From: Treponema sp.
Lineage (GTDB): Bacteria; Spirochaetota; Spirochaetia; Treponematales; Treponemataceae
Reading direction: 5' to 3'
Length of the DNA stretch: 8,491 bases
Assembly: GCA_031290005.1 (NCBI GenBank)
Contig: JAITOJ010000027.1
Coordinates: 1 to 8,491, forward strand
Part shown: positions 1-5,163 of the stretch, in pieces
How the letters are laid out: each line of letters begins with the position of its first letter
How positions within the stretch are numbered: position 1 is the first letter of the stretch
Notes under the pieces: model-generated
Databases searched by the model: none
Seen by the model: the letters and a program-made list of their open reading frames with translations, nothing else
What the model was told of the DNA's origin: nothing
Program-made: the position numbers and the translations under genes

Positions 1-396
1 ATTGTTGATTCTACGGTTTGGATTGATGGGTTTAATCCAAAAATCAAAACACCTGAAAAAGAATTATTAAAACAGTTAATCCAAAATGATTTTCCTATAT
101 ATTTATGTCCTGTAATTTACCAAGAGGTTTTACAAGGGATTAGGGAAGATAAAAAATTTGATCAAATAAAATTCATATTTCAAAATTATCGAATGATTAA
201 TATGGATTTGATATATGTAACAAATTATGCTATTAATTTATATAGACATTTACGAAAAAAAGGAATAACAATAAGAAAATCAATAGATTGTTTAATCGCA
301 TCATATGCGATTTTAGGTGATATGTATTTATTACACAATGACAGTGATTTTACACAAATAGCAAAAGAAAGCAAATTAAAAATAATAACAATATAA
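1..396 (+). CDS. PIN-domain (VapC-type) toxin, 5' end cut off by the window
   Basis: The frame is open from base 1 to TAA at 394-396, giving 131 visible residues; only the first few residues should be missing. It starts IVDSTVWIDGF, the usual opening of a PIN-domain ribonuclease, with the first catalytic Asp at visible residue 3. Further acidic residues fall in the expected places: Glu in QEVLQG, Asp in KSIDCLIASYA, and Asp in HNDSDFTQIA. VapC toxins are Mg-dependent RNases, typically cutting tRNA or rRNA, and are neutralised by a co-transcribed antitoxin. Any partner encoded upstream lies outside the window. The gene is extremely AT-rich with A/T-ending codons, unlike every other gene here, which suggests transfer. 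An ATG at 193 lies inside the domain and is not the true start. The family call is firm; the target and activity are inferred. Confidence 0.88.
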   Translation: MVDSTVWIDGFNPKIKTPEKELLKQLIQNDFPIYLCPVIYQEVLQGIREDKKFDQIKFIFQNYRMINMDLIYVTNYAINLYRHLRKKGITIRKSIDCLIASYAILGDMYLLHNDSDFTQIAKESKLKIITI

Positions 397-411
397 AGCA
401 AAACCAACTTC

Positions 412-462
412 GCATAACGAGGCTGTCGAATTTCTATTTTTACGCAAGCCTTGTTACTTTGT
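412..462. repeat. attC-like inverted repeat after the PIN gene
   Basis: TAACGAGGCT (415-424) pairs with AGCCTTGTTA (447-456): ten positions with one G-T wobble, around a 22-base loop. The outer ends read GCATAAC (412-418) and GTTACTT (453-459), resembling the RYYYAAC/GTTRRRY cores of integron attC sites, with mismatches. It lies 15 bases after the stop of an AT-rich toxin gene, where a cassette's attC would sit. No integrase and no second attC is visible, and the stem lacks the usual unpaired spacer. It could equally be a plain hairpin or an old terminator. Confidence 0.3.
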
Positions 463-531
463 AAAATCATAAACCAGCCTTTTAAGCGATATTACGGCAT
501 GATTCAGGCCGAATCGGCAGGTTGCCCCGCT

Positions 532-648
532 CTATTCCGCCCTTATTTCCCATATGCATCCCCCAAAGGCGCTATACATTTGCCAATATTGTGCACCATG
601 CAGAATATACTCCGCAAAGTCTTCCAGTGGTGCGTCGAAATCGTCTAC
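532..648 (-). pseudogene. Remnant of a DUF2281-like antitoxin C-terminus
   Basis: Read on the minus strand, bases 648-604 encode VDDFDAPLEDFAEYI. This closely resembles the conserved C-terminal end of small DUF2281-type antitoxins (DDFDAPLEDFKEYM-like), which usually accompany PIN-domain toxins. The frame then runs about 23 more unrelated residues to TAG (532-534), beyond where such proteins normally end. Upstream of the motif the sequence is low in recognisable content and I find no start codon with a ribosome binding site. I read it as a decayed fragment beside the toxin gene. Recognition rests on one short motif, so a chance match is possible. Confidence 0.4.
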
Positions 649-671
649 TCCTGCGGGCCGTCTCCCCCTCG

Positions 672-700
672 TTGACAAACCGCCCGATTTCTGCTATGGT
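672..700 (+). promoter_or_regulatory. Sigma-70-type promoter of the pyrophosphatase gene
   Basis: A perfect -35 TTGACA (672-677), a 17-bp spacer and -10 TATGGT (695-700). Transcription should begin near 706-708, essentially at the ATG at 709, so the mRNA would have little or no leader. Confidence 0.7.
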
Positions 701-708
701 GTGCCCCT

Positions 709-2376
709 ATGACAGACAGTGCTATCGGAACCAAAAAGCAAAAAACCGTATATATCATCGGCCACCGTAACCCGGACACCGACTCAGTAGTGTCCGCCGC
801 GGCGTATGAGCGGCTCAAGCAGGACATGGGGTTTGCCAACTATGCGGCAGCCAGGGGCGGGAATCTTTCCCCGCAAACCGAATATATCTTTGAGCGATTC
901 AAAGTCCCGGTGCCCCAGTATGTGCCCGACCTGGCCCCCAAGGCCTCCTATTATATGCGGGACAGCCGGGAATCCGCCGAGGGGGGCACGTCCCTCTGGA
1001 CGGCAATCGCCCGGATGGAAGAATCCAACACCAAAGTGCTGCCCGTGGTCAACGCGGACGGAACCTACTGCGCCCTGCTGCACTACAACGCCTTCGTGCA
1101 GAATATTTTGAAAGTGATGAATCCCGAAAAAGAGGCCATATTTTCCACCAACATCAAACTGGTGACCCAGACCCTTTCCGCCCAGAGCGTGCTGGCTTTT
1201 AACGCGGATGAAATCTTTAAGTGCGTGGTGATTGTGGCCGCCGCCAGCCTGAACACCTTCAAAAGCGCTTTGGCGCAGCACGCCCCGGAAAACGTCATCG
1301 TCATTACCGCTGACCGTGCGGACATCCAGAAGCACTGCGTTGACCGCGGCATCCGGGCGCTGGCGCTGACCGGCGGCGTGACCATGGAAAAGGCGCTGCG
1401 GGACGCGGCGGAAAAGAAAAACGTGTCCGTGCTGCTCACCCCCTACGATTCTTCCGAAGCGGCCATTCTTATCAATTATTCGGCGCCGGTATCCACCATG
1501 GCGGACGGGGACATCAAGCCCGTGAATATCTCCGACCCGCTCCGCAAAGTCAGGCCGCTTTTGCAGGCGTCCCCCAGCCGCGCCCTGCCCGTGGTGGACG
1601 ACAAAAACATGCTGGTGGGGGTTATTTCCGAAAACGACCTGCTGCAAGAGGCCAATATCGAGGTGATTCTGGTGGACCACAACGAGCTTTCCCAGGCCGT
1701 GGAAGGGGTGGAAAACTACGTGATTAAGGAAGTGATTGACCACCACCGTCTGGGCAGTTTTGCCACAAAAACCCCCATCTCGTTCATCAACCGGCCCGTG
1801 GGAGCCACGTCAACCATCATCGCGTCCCTCTACCGGCAGAACCGGATGCCCATCCGCAAGGAAATCGCCTCCATCCTGCTTTCGGGGATTCTGGCGGACA
1901 CCCTGGCCCTGCAATCCTTCACCACCACCGAGGAAGACCGGGAAACCGCCGAGTACCTGTCCAACATCACCAACCTGGACGTGCAGGCCCTGGGTCACGA
2001 CATCATGACCGCGGCAAGCAAAATCGGCGGCCGCAACGCCGGCGAAGTGATCCGCCAGGACATGAAGGAGTATGCCGAGGGCGCTCACCTTTTCACGGTG
2101 AGCCAAATCGAAGTGGACACCCCGGCGGAAATCCTGTCCCGCAAAAAGGAATTCCTGGACGAGCTGGAAATCGAGCGCCGCGCCCGCAAAGCCTTGTTTT
2201 GCGCCCTCATGGTCACGGACATCACCAAGCTGACCAGCCTGCTGTTTATCGCTGGGCAGATGGAGTTCTTGCAGACCCTCAAGGTTCCCCGGCAGGAAGA
2301 AGGGGTTTACCAGCTCCACGACATCGTGTCCCGGAAAAAGCAGCTGGTGCCGCTCCTGACCGAGCAGATTAAATAG
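709..2376 (+). CDS. ppaC: Manganese-dependent inorganic pyrophosphatase with CBS-DRTGG-CBS insert
   Basis: A 555-aa family II (DHH) pyrophosphatase, which hydrolyses cytosolic pyrophosphate to phosphate and pulls biosynthetic reactions forward. Metal-site motifs run in order: GHRNPDTDS (His19, Asp23, Asp25), VDHNE (Asp323, His324), the DHH signature VIDHHRLG (Asp344-His346), NRPVGATST (361-369) and, in the C-terminal DHHA2 domain, SRKKQ (541-545), the substrate-binding Arg/Lys motif. Between the first two motifs lies a regulatory insert: CBS near 85-135, a DRTGG-type domain near 155-265, and a second CBS near 265-315 (ALPVVDDKN, GVISENDLL). In studied CBS-PPases such inserts bind adenine nucleotides (AMP/ADP inhibit; diadenosine polyphosphates activate); this is inferred here. 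All key residues are present. ATG 709 is the only sensible start: an in-frame TGA lies upstream at 673-675 and the next Met is past the first motif. There is no Shine-Dalgarno sequence. Confidence 0.95.
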   Translation: MTDSAIGTKKQKTVYIIGHRNPDTDSVVSAAAYERLKQDMGFANYAAARGGNLSPQTEYIFERFKVPVPQYVPDLAPKASYYMRDSRESAEGGTSLWTAIARMEESNTKVLPVVNADGTYCALLHYNAFVQNILKVMNPEKEAIFSTNIKLVTQTLSAQSVLAFNADEIFKCVVIVAAASLNTFKSALAQHAPENVIVITADRADIQKHCVDRGIRALALTGGVTMEKALRDAAEKKNVSVLLTPYDSSEAAILINYSAPVSTMADGDIKPVNISDPLRKVRPLLQASPSRALPVVDDKNMLVGVISENDLLQEANIEVILVDHNELSQAVEGVENYVIKEVIDHHRLGSFATKTPISFINRPVGATSTIIASLYRQNRMPIRKEIASILLSGILADTLALQSFTTTEEDRETAEYLSNITNLDVQALGHDIMTAASKIGGRNAGEVIRQDMKEYAEGAHLFTVSQIEVDTPAEILSRKKEFLDELEIERRARKALFCALMVTDITKLTSLLFIAGQMEFLQTLKVPRQEEGVYQLHDIVSRKKQLVPLLTEQIK

Positions 2377-2395
2377 AGAAGCGGCTATTTTTTTC

Positions 2396-2424
2396 TTGCT
2401 TTTTTGCCGATAAGTCAGTATACT
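2396..2424 (+). promoter_or_regulatory. Putative promoter of the repeat lipoprotein
   Basis: TTGCTT (2396-2401), a 17-bp spacer, then TATACT (2419-2424). The expected start near 2431 would give a leader of about 40 bases carrying the GGAGAGG ribosome binding site. The -10 matches consensus well; the -35 is weak. Confidence 0.5.
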
Positions 2425-2470
2425 TCAGGAGATAGTAAAACTGGTAATCAATCTATTTTGGAGAGGTTGT

Positions 2471-3016
2471 ATGCATAACTATTTGAATAAAACAAGTCTG
2501 GCCGCAATTGCGCTGACGCTGACTGTAATACTGGTGGGTTTGTATGGATGTATAGCGACCATAATCCCAGAAGAAATAGGACAACCAGAACAATCAGGAC
2601 AACCAGAAGAACCAGGACAGCCAGAAGAACCAGGACAAATAGAAGAACCGGGACAACCAGAAGAACCAGGACAATCAGAAGAACCAGAAAAAACGATTGG
2701 TCTGGATTTGACGCTTCAGGTAACCGCCCCGAGTGAGGGTTGTCAGCCAGACACAACGATAGATACGGAGTGGTATACAGGGACTGTTGAGTGGCAGACT
2801 GAGAAAGTATCTCCTTTTTCAGGTACATTTAAAAATGACACCGTATACAAAGCATTGATAACCTTGATCCCGAAACCCGGCTGGACATTCACCGGAGTTC
2901 AAGAGAATAGCTTTATCCATGACGATGCGGACTCAGTTGCCAATAGCGCAGACAGCGGGGAGGTAACTATAACCTTTCCTGCGACGATAATAGGGAACTA
3001 TAATCCGAACTTTTAA
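2471..3016 (+). CDS. Small repeat-containing lipoprotein of unknown function
   Basis: A 181-aa predicted lipoprotein. GGAGAGG lies just before the ATG. The N-terminus has MHNYLNK, a hydrophobic stretch (residues 9-25) and LYGC with Cys27 as the likely lipidation site; Tyr before Gly-Cys is non-classical but spirochaete lipoboxes are loose. Residues 37-72 are six copies of the hexapeptide G-Q-(P/I/S)-E-(E/Q)-(P/S), an acidic, proline-rich spacer. The rest (about 75-180) resembles a module I recall from treponemal and other bacterial surface proteins: YTGTVEW, then KALITLIPKPGWTFTGV, then SGEVTITFPAT. These recur in tandem elsewhere but occur once here. The likely picture is a surface-tethered domain on a flexible stalk. 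No catalytic residues are evident. The gene sits between two unrelated units and is closed by its own terminator. Confidence 0.8.
   Translation: MHNYLNKTSLAAIALTLTVILVGLYGCIATIIPEEIGQPEQSGQPEEPGQPEEPGQIEEPGQPEEPGQSEEPEKTIGLDLTLQVTAPSEGCQPDTTIDTEWYTGTVEWQTEKVSPFSGTFKNDTVYKALITLIPKPGWTFTGVQENSFIHDDADSVANSADSGEVTITFPATIIGNYNPNF
2579..2686 (+). repeat. Six 18-bp tandem repeats inside the lipoprotein gene
   Basis: Units of GGACAACCAGAAGAACCA start at 2579, 2597, 2615, 2633, 2651 and 2669, with one to four substitutions in some copies. The period is a multiple of three and in frame, so copy-number change alters stalk length without breaking the gene. Confidence 0.95.
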
Positions 3017-3029
3017 TACAAATAACAGA

Positions 3030-3065
3030 AAAGGCGGCTTTTCGAATTCGAACCGCGCCGCCTTT
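3030..3065 (+). terminator. Hairpin terminator after the lipoprotein gene
   Basis: AAAGGCGGC (3030-3038) pairs perfectly with GCCGCCTTT (3057-3065), followed by a T-rich tail (ACTTTTTTC). The loop itself holds a palindrome, TTCGAATTCGAA (3041-3052). The right arm overlaps the proposed -35 of the next gene. Confidence 0.75.
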
Positions 3066-3091
3066 ACTTTTTCTCCAGTATCCGCTACTAT
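3063..3091 (+). promoter_or_regulatory. Putative promoter of the vanZ-like operon
   Basis: TTTACT (3063-3068), a 17-bp spacer, TACTAT (3086-3091); each hexamer matches consensus at four of six bases. The -10 ends six bases before the ATG at 3098, and no ribosome binding site is present, so a leaderless start is again suggested. Confidence 0.4.
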
Positions 3092-3097
3092 TTTTTC

Positions 3098-3496
3098 ATG
3101 AAACAGATTATGCTGGTGAAAACCTGGATTGTGCAAATACTTGTGCATCTGCCCGCGCTTATTATCACCGGATGTAGTGTTTATTTGTCTTCTCAGTCTG
3201 TCTTGCGGATTCCTATGCACGCATTCTGGAACGCGGACAAGGTGATTCACCTGTTTAGTTTTGCCGGCCTTGCCGGAAGCTGGACTCTTTGGTTTCCGCC
3301 CAAAAGCTGGAAGGCCAATCCGGTACGGAACGCCCTTATTTGCATTATCGGCGTGGCCGTGTATGGCGCGTTGGACGAATTTCACCAGTCATTTACGCCC
3401 GGCCGGGAAGTGTCGGTCTTTGACTGGATGGCGGATGTTGCCGGGGCGGTCTTGGGAACCGGCGCCGGGGCGTTTTTGTGGAGACGGCTGAAATAG
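3098..3496 (+). CDS. VanZ-like integral membrane protein
   Basis: A 132-aa protein with about four membrane segments (near residues 10-30, 50-66, 78-92 and 108-127). It carries VanZ-family hallmarks: ADKVIHLFSFAGLA (46-59), ALDEFHQSFTPGR (91-103) and VFDWMADVAGAVLG (107-120). The Asp47/His51 and Asp/Glu/His/Gln cluster is typical of the family. VanZ was named for low-level teicoplanin resistance, but most chromosomal homologues have no established role, so resistance should not be assumed. There is no Shine-Dalgarno at ATG 3098; an internal ATG (3110) lacks one as well. The gene is first of a likely three-gene operon, with 19 bases separating it from the next gene. Confidence 0.85.
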   Translation: MKQIMLVKTWIVQILVHLPALIITGCSVYLSSQSVLRIPMHAFWNADKVIHLFSFAGLAGSWTLWFPPKSWKANPVRNALICIIGVAVYGALDEFHQSFTPGREVSVFDWMADVAGAVLGTGAGAFLWRRLK

Positions 3497-3515
3497 CTCC
3501 TTAAAAGGAATAACA

Positions 3516-4073
3516 ATGAACATGACCGATAAAAAGCTGATTCCCTTTCTGGCGGCCATGTGTCTTTTTTTATCTACGATTGAATACGTCATCCCCAAAC
3601 CGCTGCCGTTTTTGCGGCTGGGGCTTGCCAATTTACCGGTTATACTTGCCCTTGCCAAATTAAGAACCAGAGACATCGTCGCGCTCATGGGCCTCAAAAT
3701 TCTGGGACAGGGCTTTGTGTCGGGAACCCTTTTTTCTTATGTGTTTGTGTTTTCCGCCGCCGGTTCCTGTGCTTCCGGGTTTGCCATGCTCGCGTTTCAG
3801 CGTATGGCCGGGCATAGAGGCGGCAGGCCCCTTATCGGCTTTATCGGTATCAGCATAGCCGGGGCGCTGGCGAATAATGCAGCGCAAATCCTTTTGGCCC
3901 GCTTCTTTCTGTTCGGCGAGGGAACCCGCTTTATTGCCCCGGCGCTGCTCATTACCGGCAGCATAACCGGTTTTTTACTGGGCTTATTCGCGGAAAAATT
4001 TGCCGCCCTTTCCCGCTGGTATGCCGCCCTGCCGGACGTCTATCCCATAGGCGCAAAAGAGGCCGCCCCATGA
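3516..4073 (+). CDS. Gx transporter family / ECF S-component-like membrane protein
   Basis: A 185-aa protein with about five to six hydrophobic segments. It matches the family often labelled 'heptaprenyl diphosphate synthase component I' (Gx transporter family): FLRLGLANLPVI near residues 32-43 and the GALANNAAQ-type motif near 116-124. That enzyme label is historical; the fold is that of ECF transporter substrate-binding (S) components, so membrane uptake of a small molecule is more likely than prenyl synthesis. The substrate is unknown. AAAAGGAA lies five bases before ATG 3516; ATG 3522 is a second candidate. The stop overlaps the next gene's start by ATGA (4070-4073), implying translational coupling with the EcfT-like protein. 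Confidence 0.82.
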   Translation: MNMTDKKLIPFLAAMCLFLSTIEYVIPKPLPFLRLGLANLPVILALAKLRTRDIVALMGLKILGQGFVSGTLFSYVFVFSAAGSCASGFAMLAFQRMAGHRGGRPLIGFIGISIAGALANNAAQILLARFFLFGEGTRFIAPALLITGSITGFLLGLFAEKFAALSRWYAALPDVYPIGAKEAAP

Positions 4074-4726
4074 AGCTGCCGCCAAAAGCCGCCGCCAAAA
4101 CCACCGCTTTTTTTGAGCGCCATATCGCGCCGGGACACTTGTTTTTCGCGGTCCTTATTTCTTTCCCCGCGTTCCTGTTTCAGCGTCACACGGGCATTCT
4201 GGGAGCGGAAGTTTTGCTCTTCTTTGTATTGTGCCTGCTCCGGCGCGGCAGGGCGGCGCTGCTTTCGCCTTTGCTGATTCTTGGGGGGGTCGCCTTTTTC
4301 AATCTGTTCACCCCCTACGGAAAGATTCTGTTCCGTATCGGGACTTTCACGGTCACCGAAGGGGCGCTTTCACAGGGCCTCCGGCGGGGGCAAATCCTGG
4401 TGGGCATGCTCTTTCTGTCCCAATTCTCCTTAAGCGCCACACTTACCCTGCCCGGCAATGCGGGAAAATTCCTGGCGGAATTGTTTGCCGCCTTCAACCG
4501 CCTCACGGCAAAAAAAATCCCCCTTAATCCCCGGTATATCCTTGCCGCAATCGACGACCGCCTCTATGAAAGCTATTTTGAGTTTTCCGGCGAAACCTCA
4601 CCGGCATCCAATAAATCCCCCGGAAGTCCCGCACTCCTTCCTTTCTATTCTCTATTCTCTATTCTCTATTCTCTATTCTTTGTGTTACTGCTTTACGCCG
4701 CGCTCATTTTTTCGAGTCTGTATTAG
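4070..4726 (+). CDS. EcfT/CbiQ-like transmembrane protein with slippage-prone tracts
   Basis: A 218-aa hydrophobic protein with membrane segments near residues 22-37, 45-57, 64-80, 108-123 and 198-217. TVTEGALSQGLRRGQILVGM (95-113) resembles the characteristic region of EcfT/CbiQ energy-coupling proteins, and LAELFAAFNRLTAKKIPLNP resembles their cytosolic coupling region. It overlaps the S-component-like gene by ATGA, so the two are probably partners. No EcfA ATPase is in the window; it may be shared and encoded elsewhere. The gene carries G7 (4283-4289), A8 (4510-4517) and five copies of TCTATTC (4644-4678). The last falls in the link to and start of the final membrane segment, after a low-complexity Ser/Pro stretch (175-189). 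The family call is from recognition only; the sequence is diverged. Confidence 0.65.
   Translation: MKLPPKAAAKTTAFFERHIAPGHLFFAVLISFPAFLFQRHTGILGAEVLLFFVLCLLRRGRAALLSPLLILGGVAFFNLFTPYGKILFRIGTFTVTEGALSQGLRRGQILVGMLFLSQFSLSATLTLPGNAGKFLAELFAAFNRLTAKKIPLNPRYILAAIDDRLYESYFEFSGETSPASNKSPGSPALLPFYSLFSILYSLFFVLLLYAALIFSSLY
4644..4678 (+). repeat. (TCTATTC)5 heptanucleotide repeat in coding sequence
   Basis: Five perfect copies begin at 4644, 4651, 4658, 4665 and 4672. Seven is not a multiple of three, so gain or loss of a unit changes the reading frame of the EcfT-like gene. Losing one unit leads into a frame open to 5159; gaining one leads to a stop at 4822-4824. Confidence 0.97.
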
Positions 4727-4737
4727 CGCGCAAAGCG

Positions 4738-4766
4738 CTGACAAACCGGAGTTTTTATGGTATAGT
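4738..4766 (+). promoter_or_regulatory. Promoter of the 114-aa helical protein gene
   Basis: CTGACA (4738-4743), a 17-bp spacer and TATAGT (4761-4766); both hexamers are five of six to consensus. The expected start is near 4773, leaving a leader of about 40 bases with AGGAGA before the ATG. A small stem, AGCGC-GCAAA-GCGCT (4725-4739), touches the -35. Confidence 0.7.
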
Positions 4767-4814
4767 AACGCAAGCTGCCGCAACCGTGGCGCTGAAGTTT
4801 TACAGGAGAAATAT

Positions 4815-5159
4815 ATGGCCATAGACGAAACAGTAAAATCCTATGTGGACAAGGGAATGGTGGCGTCCAGGGAGGCCCTGAGCAAAGCCGGAGCAGCGTC
4901 CAAAGAAGCGCTCACCAAGGCGGGAGGCGCGATGCGGGAATTCGGGGACAAAAGCGTCCTCCGGATTGAAATAATACAGCTTGAAGGGAAGCTCAAAAAG
5001 ACCTATGAGAATTTAGGAATCCAGGTCTATGAGGCGCTGAACAGCCAGCCAGAGGCCGTGTCTTCCGCTGAGGACGCGGTTGTCGCGGGCTGTCTGACAG
5101 AAATAGCGCGGCTCCGCTCAGAAATCGAACGCCGGGACGCCGCGCTCAAAACCAAATAA
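4815..5159 (+). CDS. Conserved-looking small helical protein, function unknown
   Basis: 114 aa, translated from ATG 4815 with AGGAGA (4804-4809) five bases upstream; a longer open frame reaching back to 4458 is only read-through of the preceding gene in another phase. Residues 17-41 contain two near copies of an 11-residue unit, ASREALSKAGA / ASKEALTKAGG, typical of an amphipathic helix that could lie on a membrane or another protein. Residues 50-77 and 92-113 look helical and coiled-coil-forming (IIQLEGKLKKTYENLG; IARLRSEIERRDAALK). There is no signal peptide or membrane segment, so it is probably cytosolic. I do not recognise the family. It has its own promoter but lies close behind the ECF-like operon, and converges with the SGNH operon with only four bases between the stops. 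Confidence 0.8.
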   Translation: MAIDETVKSYVDKGMVASREALSKAGAASKEALTKAGGAMREFGDKSVLRIEIIQLEGKLKKTYENLGIQVYEALNSQPEAVSSAEDAVVAGCLTEIARLRSEIERRDAALKTK

Positions 5160-5163
5160 AGCG

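Larger units (their letters stand above)
397..671. other. Intergenic region between the PIN gene and the pyrophosphatase
   Basis: Apart from the attC-like inverted repeat and the antitoxin-like remnant, I see only a small perfect palindrome, GCCGA-A-TCGGC (508-518). Base composition shifts from AT-rich to GC-rich across this stretch, marking the probable edge of the foreign segment. Short open frames here have no convincing start site or motif. Confidence 0.5.

Noticed and set aside
784..1746. 320-aa open frame on the minus strand
   Set aside because: Antisense to the pyrophosphatase, whose motifs are complete; rich in His/Gly/Val as expected of a complement shadow, with no motif.
2377..2410. 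Rho-independent terminator after the pyrophosphatase gene
   Set aside because: There are T-runs but only a four-base stem (CGGC/GCCG) with a long loop, too weak to call.
2448..2828. 126-aa minus-strand frame rich in Val/Leu
   Set aside because: Its hydrophobic stretch is the antisense translation of the 18-bp repeats, not a membrane protein.
4458..5159. A 233-aa start for the helical protein
   Set aside because: The promoter (4738-4766) and ribosome binding site (4804-4809) define ATG 4815; the upstream part overlaps the EcfT-like gene in another frame. Its openness matters only for the repeat-loss fusion.
5160..5163. Bidirectional terminator between the convergent genes
   Set aside because: Only four bases separate the two stop codons, and I find no strong stem with T-tracts around them.
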